A stretch of 64,000 nt of DNA, taken from positions 310,001-374,000 of the forward strand of contig JASANH010000523.1 of assembly GCA_030248295.1 (NCBI GenBank), written 5' to 3'. Positions 62,001 through 64,000 of the stretch are shown here, one piece after another. The stretch is from Mesodorylaimus sp. YZB2_4. Lineage: Eukaryota > Nematoda > Enoplea > Dorylaimida > Dorylaimidae. The position numbers and the translations under genes are program-made. The notes under the pieces are model-generated. The model worked only from the letters and a program-made list of their open reading frames with translations, made no database searches and was not told the DNA's origin. Every line of letters starts with the position of its first letter. The first letter of the stretch is position 1.

Positions 62001-64000
62001 GGACAATAGTAGATGTGTATCGGATGCACTTATTTAGTTGAACGACAACAGCGACCATCAGCGGCGATGGCGGCCGCGGTAACCAGCGGTCAGTTGCCCA
62101 TTACCGTAAACCAGTCTGGCGCTAAGCCGAAGCAGCCGATGGTGATGCCAGGAAAACAGCCGGCTAGGTAAGACTGCGTCTGTTGGAGGCGAGTGGCAGC
62201 TAAAATTCTCTTTACATCCAGGACTGAGCCACCGAGGAATTTCAATAGCAGCAATCCGAATGGCATGGCTCCGCCCGAGGATGTAAGACGCAAATTATTG
62301 TAAGTTGGGAGTGGAGTGATGAAAATGTGTTGGGGAGTCATCTTTGAGTTGGTTTAGGGAGCTGGAGGCGACAAAATCGCGTTTGGCGCAATTGCAAACT
62401 TTAGTGACGGAACTGGAAGATAGCGGGGGAGCGACGATTGGGCCTCATGGACTTAAGATTTCGCCTCAACTTTTGCGGCTTGTGAATGAACTCGAGCACG
62501 AGGAAGAGCAGGATCCAGAAGGAAATGATGGCGAAATGACCGCGCTCAACATGCGCATGAGGTAAGTGGATGGTCTGGGTGTTGTGGTTTCGCCCGCACG
62601 ATTACTCGTTTCATTCAGGTCAGCTTACGAGAGCAAGCTGAATGAACAGCGCGATGCTGTCGAAAAATTGCAAGAGGAACACTCCCGATTGACGGCGATT
62701 AAGAATCAGTTGTTGAAATTAAATCCGTTATCTGATCCCTTAGCAGCGGAAAAGGCAGCGGAACGGGGATTGGTGGAACCGAATGTTGGCGTCGGCAGTA
62801 GTAAGTACAGACTGATGGGAGAAAGGGCTTTCGACTAGCCCTCTATGCTATTGCATCCTGGTTCTACGTGTAGATGTCGCCCGCGCTGGTGTGGATCCAT
62901 GGCATGACCTCCGACAGGCTGGGGCGCGGGACAACCAATTGCAACGACATTTATCGGAATCGCGTGCCACGCCCGAGCAGCGTCTGAACAATACTCGTGA
63001 CAATGCATCGATCTCTGAATATTCTGCAATCAACCAGCAAAGGTTTGTCCTGGTGCTTTGTATTCTCTTACTTTTGACAATGTTGTATCTTTTCAGAATC
63101 GCTAGGCCTCCTTTGCCTTTGGCACCGGCTGGTGGATCATTCGTGGCTGCCTCTCTCGTCAGTGGCGAAGGCGATGATCTTGAAATGGAGCCGCCAGCAA
63201 CGCGAAGTCGTCGAGGCACCGAGTCCGGTGGCTCGACGATCGTAAGCAATCCCCGATTGGCCAGTTTTCGAAGGAACAATCAACTGGACGAGGTTCAGAA
63301 GCAGCACAGGCAACAGCAGCTGGCTGCAAGCGGTCAAAGAGTCGGACAAGACGGTAGCCGGTGTCAGTCGACGCCGATCGGCGGGGCGCCAGGTGGTGGC
63401 GATCGTCTTCTGCGCCGTCGTCGTTCGAGCAGTACCATCGAGCAGCAGTACCAACAGCTGCAGCAGCACATCGACTCGATTCGGTTGATATTTCAAGATT
63501 TGATGAAGGAGCACGACGAAGGGGGCGTCCAGGAGCAACACATCTTCCAAGGTGACCCCTTATTCCATGCTCGTATGATGCAAACCGCCGGCGGGCTCGC
63601 GGCATCAGCAGCCGTCACTCCATCGTGGGACTCCGTCTCGTTGGGTCCCTCCCCTATGGCTGTACAACAGCATCAGCTGATGTTATCGCTGTTGGCGTGC
63701 CAGCAGCAGCTGCAGCTTCAACAGATCGAGATGCGTTATTTGCAGCAGTTGTGCCAAGAGCTGTGGCAGTCGAATTACAACGAGGGTAATCGCACCCGAA
63801 GCGGAAGTGTTAACTCGGTCAGTCAGCAGCAAGCAGCTGGTGGTCCGATGGCAGCCAGTGCGAGTGGGTTGCCCTTTGGAGCGGCCAATTTCGCGCCATT
63901 CGACGGTCGACCCCTGAGCAGTGCGTCGTTGTATAATTTACTGGCTCCTAACCCGTATTTGACACTGCCCTATTACGCGCCTCCTCAATTTGGTCAGAAT
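59007..64000 (+). CDS. PCM1: PCM1 (pericentriolar material 1) homologue, 3' partial
   Basis: Sixteen exons, the last running off the window: 59007-59192, 59248-59412, 59519-59623, 59722-59814, 59871-59945, 60010-60061, 60164-60261, 60325-60424, 60482-60594, 61831-61978, 62038-62167, 62222-62299, 62358-62561, 62619-62800, 62874-63042 and 63097-64000. All joins are in phase. Coiled coils match PCM1 in order: YDNFKEQEEQYLSILQKIL, MLKQMLRQQEELRALQGRH, LRVLRGKKQRMDEIINEL, RELEATKSRLAQLQTLV-like, and later a QLQLQQIEMRYLQQLCQEL block followed by NLLAPNPYLTLPYYAP. PCM1 scaffolds centriolar satellites and supports cilia and centrosome assembly. Gln-rich stretches occur in the last exon. The split at 60061/60164 is the least certain join. 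Confidence 0.9.
60595..61830. other. 1.2-kb intron of the PCM1 homologue with a G-run
   Basis: The largest intron of the gene, with a run of about 14 G near 61176-61191 and no recognised coding or repeat match. Confidence 0.5.

Overview
This is a eukaryotic, animal window (about 47% GC by eye) with intron-rich genes. Most introns are 45-70 bp with GT..AG ends; a few are 0.7-3.8 kb. The lineage is inferred, not proven, to be a nematode. The evidence is a ~12 kDa alpha-crystallin protein with the nematode HSP-12 signature WDWPLQHNDG, a secreted vWA+ZP cuticlin-like protein, a four-domain TIL protein, and a nematode-type X-box in front of BBS5. A PCM1 homologue and a complete set of Engrailed motifs point away from a strongly reduced genome.

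Layout. 1-7434 (+): one locus encoding both a three-CUT-domain CUX homeodomain factor and the Golgi protein CASP by alternative splicing (5' end outside the window). 7720-17049 (-): a 2044-aa ZNFX1-type helicase with NFX1 and RZ zinc fingers, tail to tail with CUX/CASP. 17050-20220: no recognisable gene. 20221-21715 (-): secreted protein with four TIL domains. 23701-28460 (-): Engrailed, with a 3.8-kb first intron. 30510-30936 (-): small heat-shock protein with TATA box and heat-shock element. 32100-34310 (+): Src-type tyrosine kinase. 34715-36366 (+): BBS5. 38187-39257 (+): intronless protein with two LOTUS-like regions. 41260-41553 (-): possible small zinc-finger protein. 43367-45164 (+): AT-hook protein. 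45659-47751 (+): RTCB RNA ligase. 48197-51335 (+): vWA+ZP protein. 52368-53141 (-): single-pass membrane protein. 55292-55936 (-): ALG14. 56208-56542 (-): TOM7, a 49-aa two-exon gene. 59007 to the end (+): PCM1 homologue, 3' end outside the window.

Between genes and in large introns lie at least two tRNA-derived SINE-like families, a decayed LINE fragment, and a 133-bp near-perfect hairpin. The genes do not form one pathway. Two (ZNFX1 and the LOTUS-like protein) belong to families linked to germ-granule and small-RNA biology, and two (BBS5 and PCM1) to cilia and centrosomes. I reconstructed exon structures by hand from splice signals and reading frame. Every complete model closes in frame, and several match the length of the human protein (RTCB 505 aa exactly).
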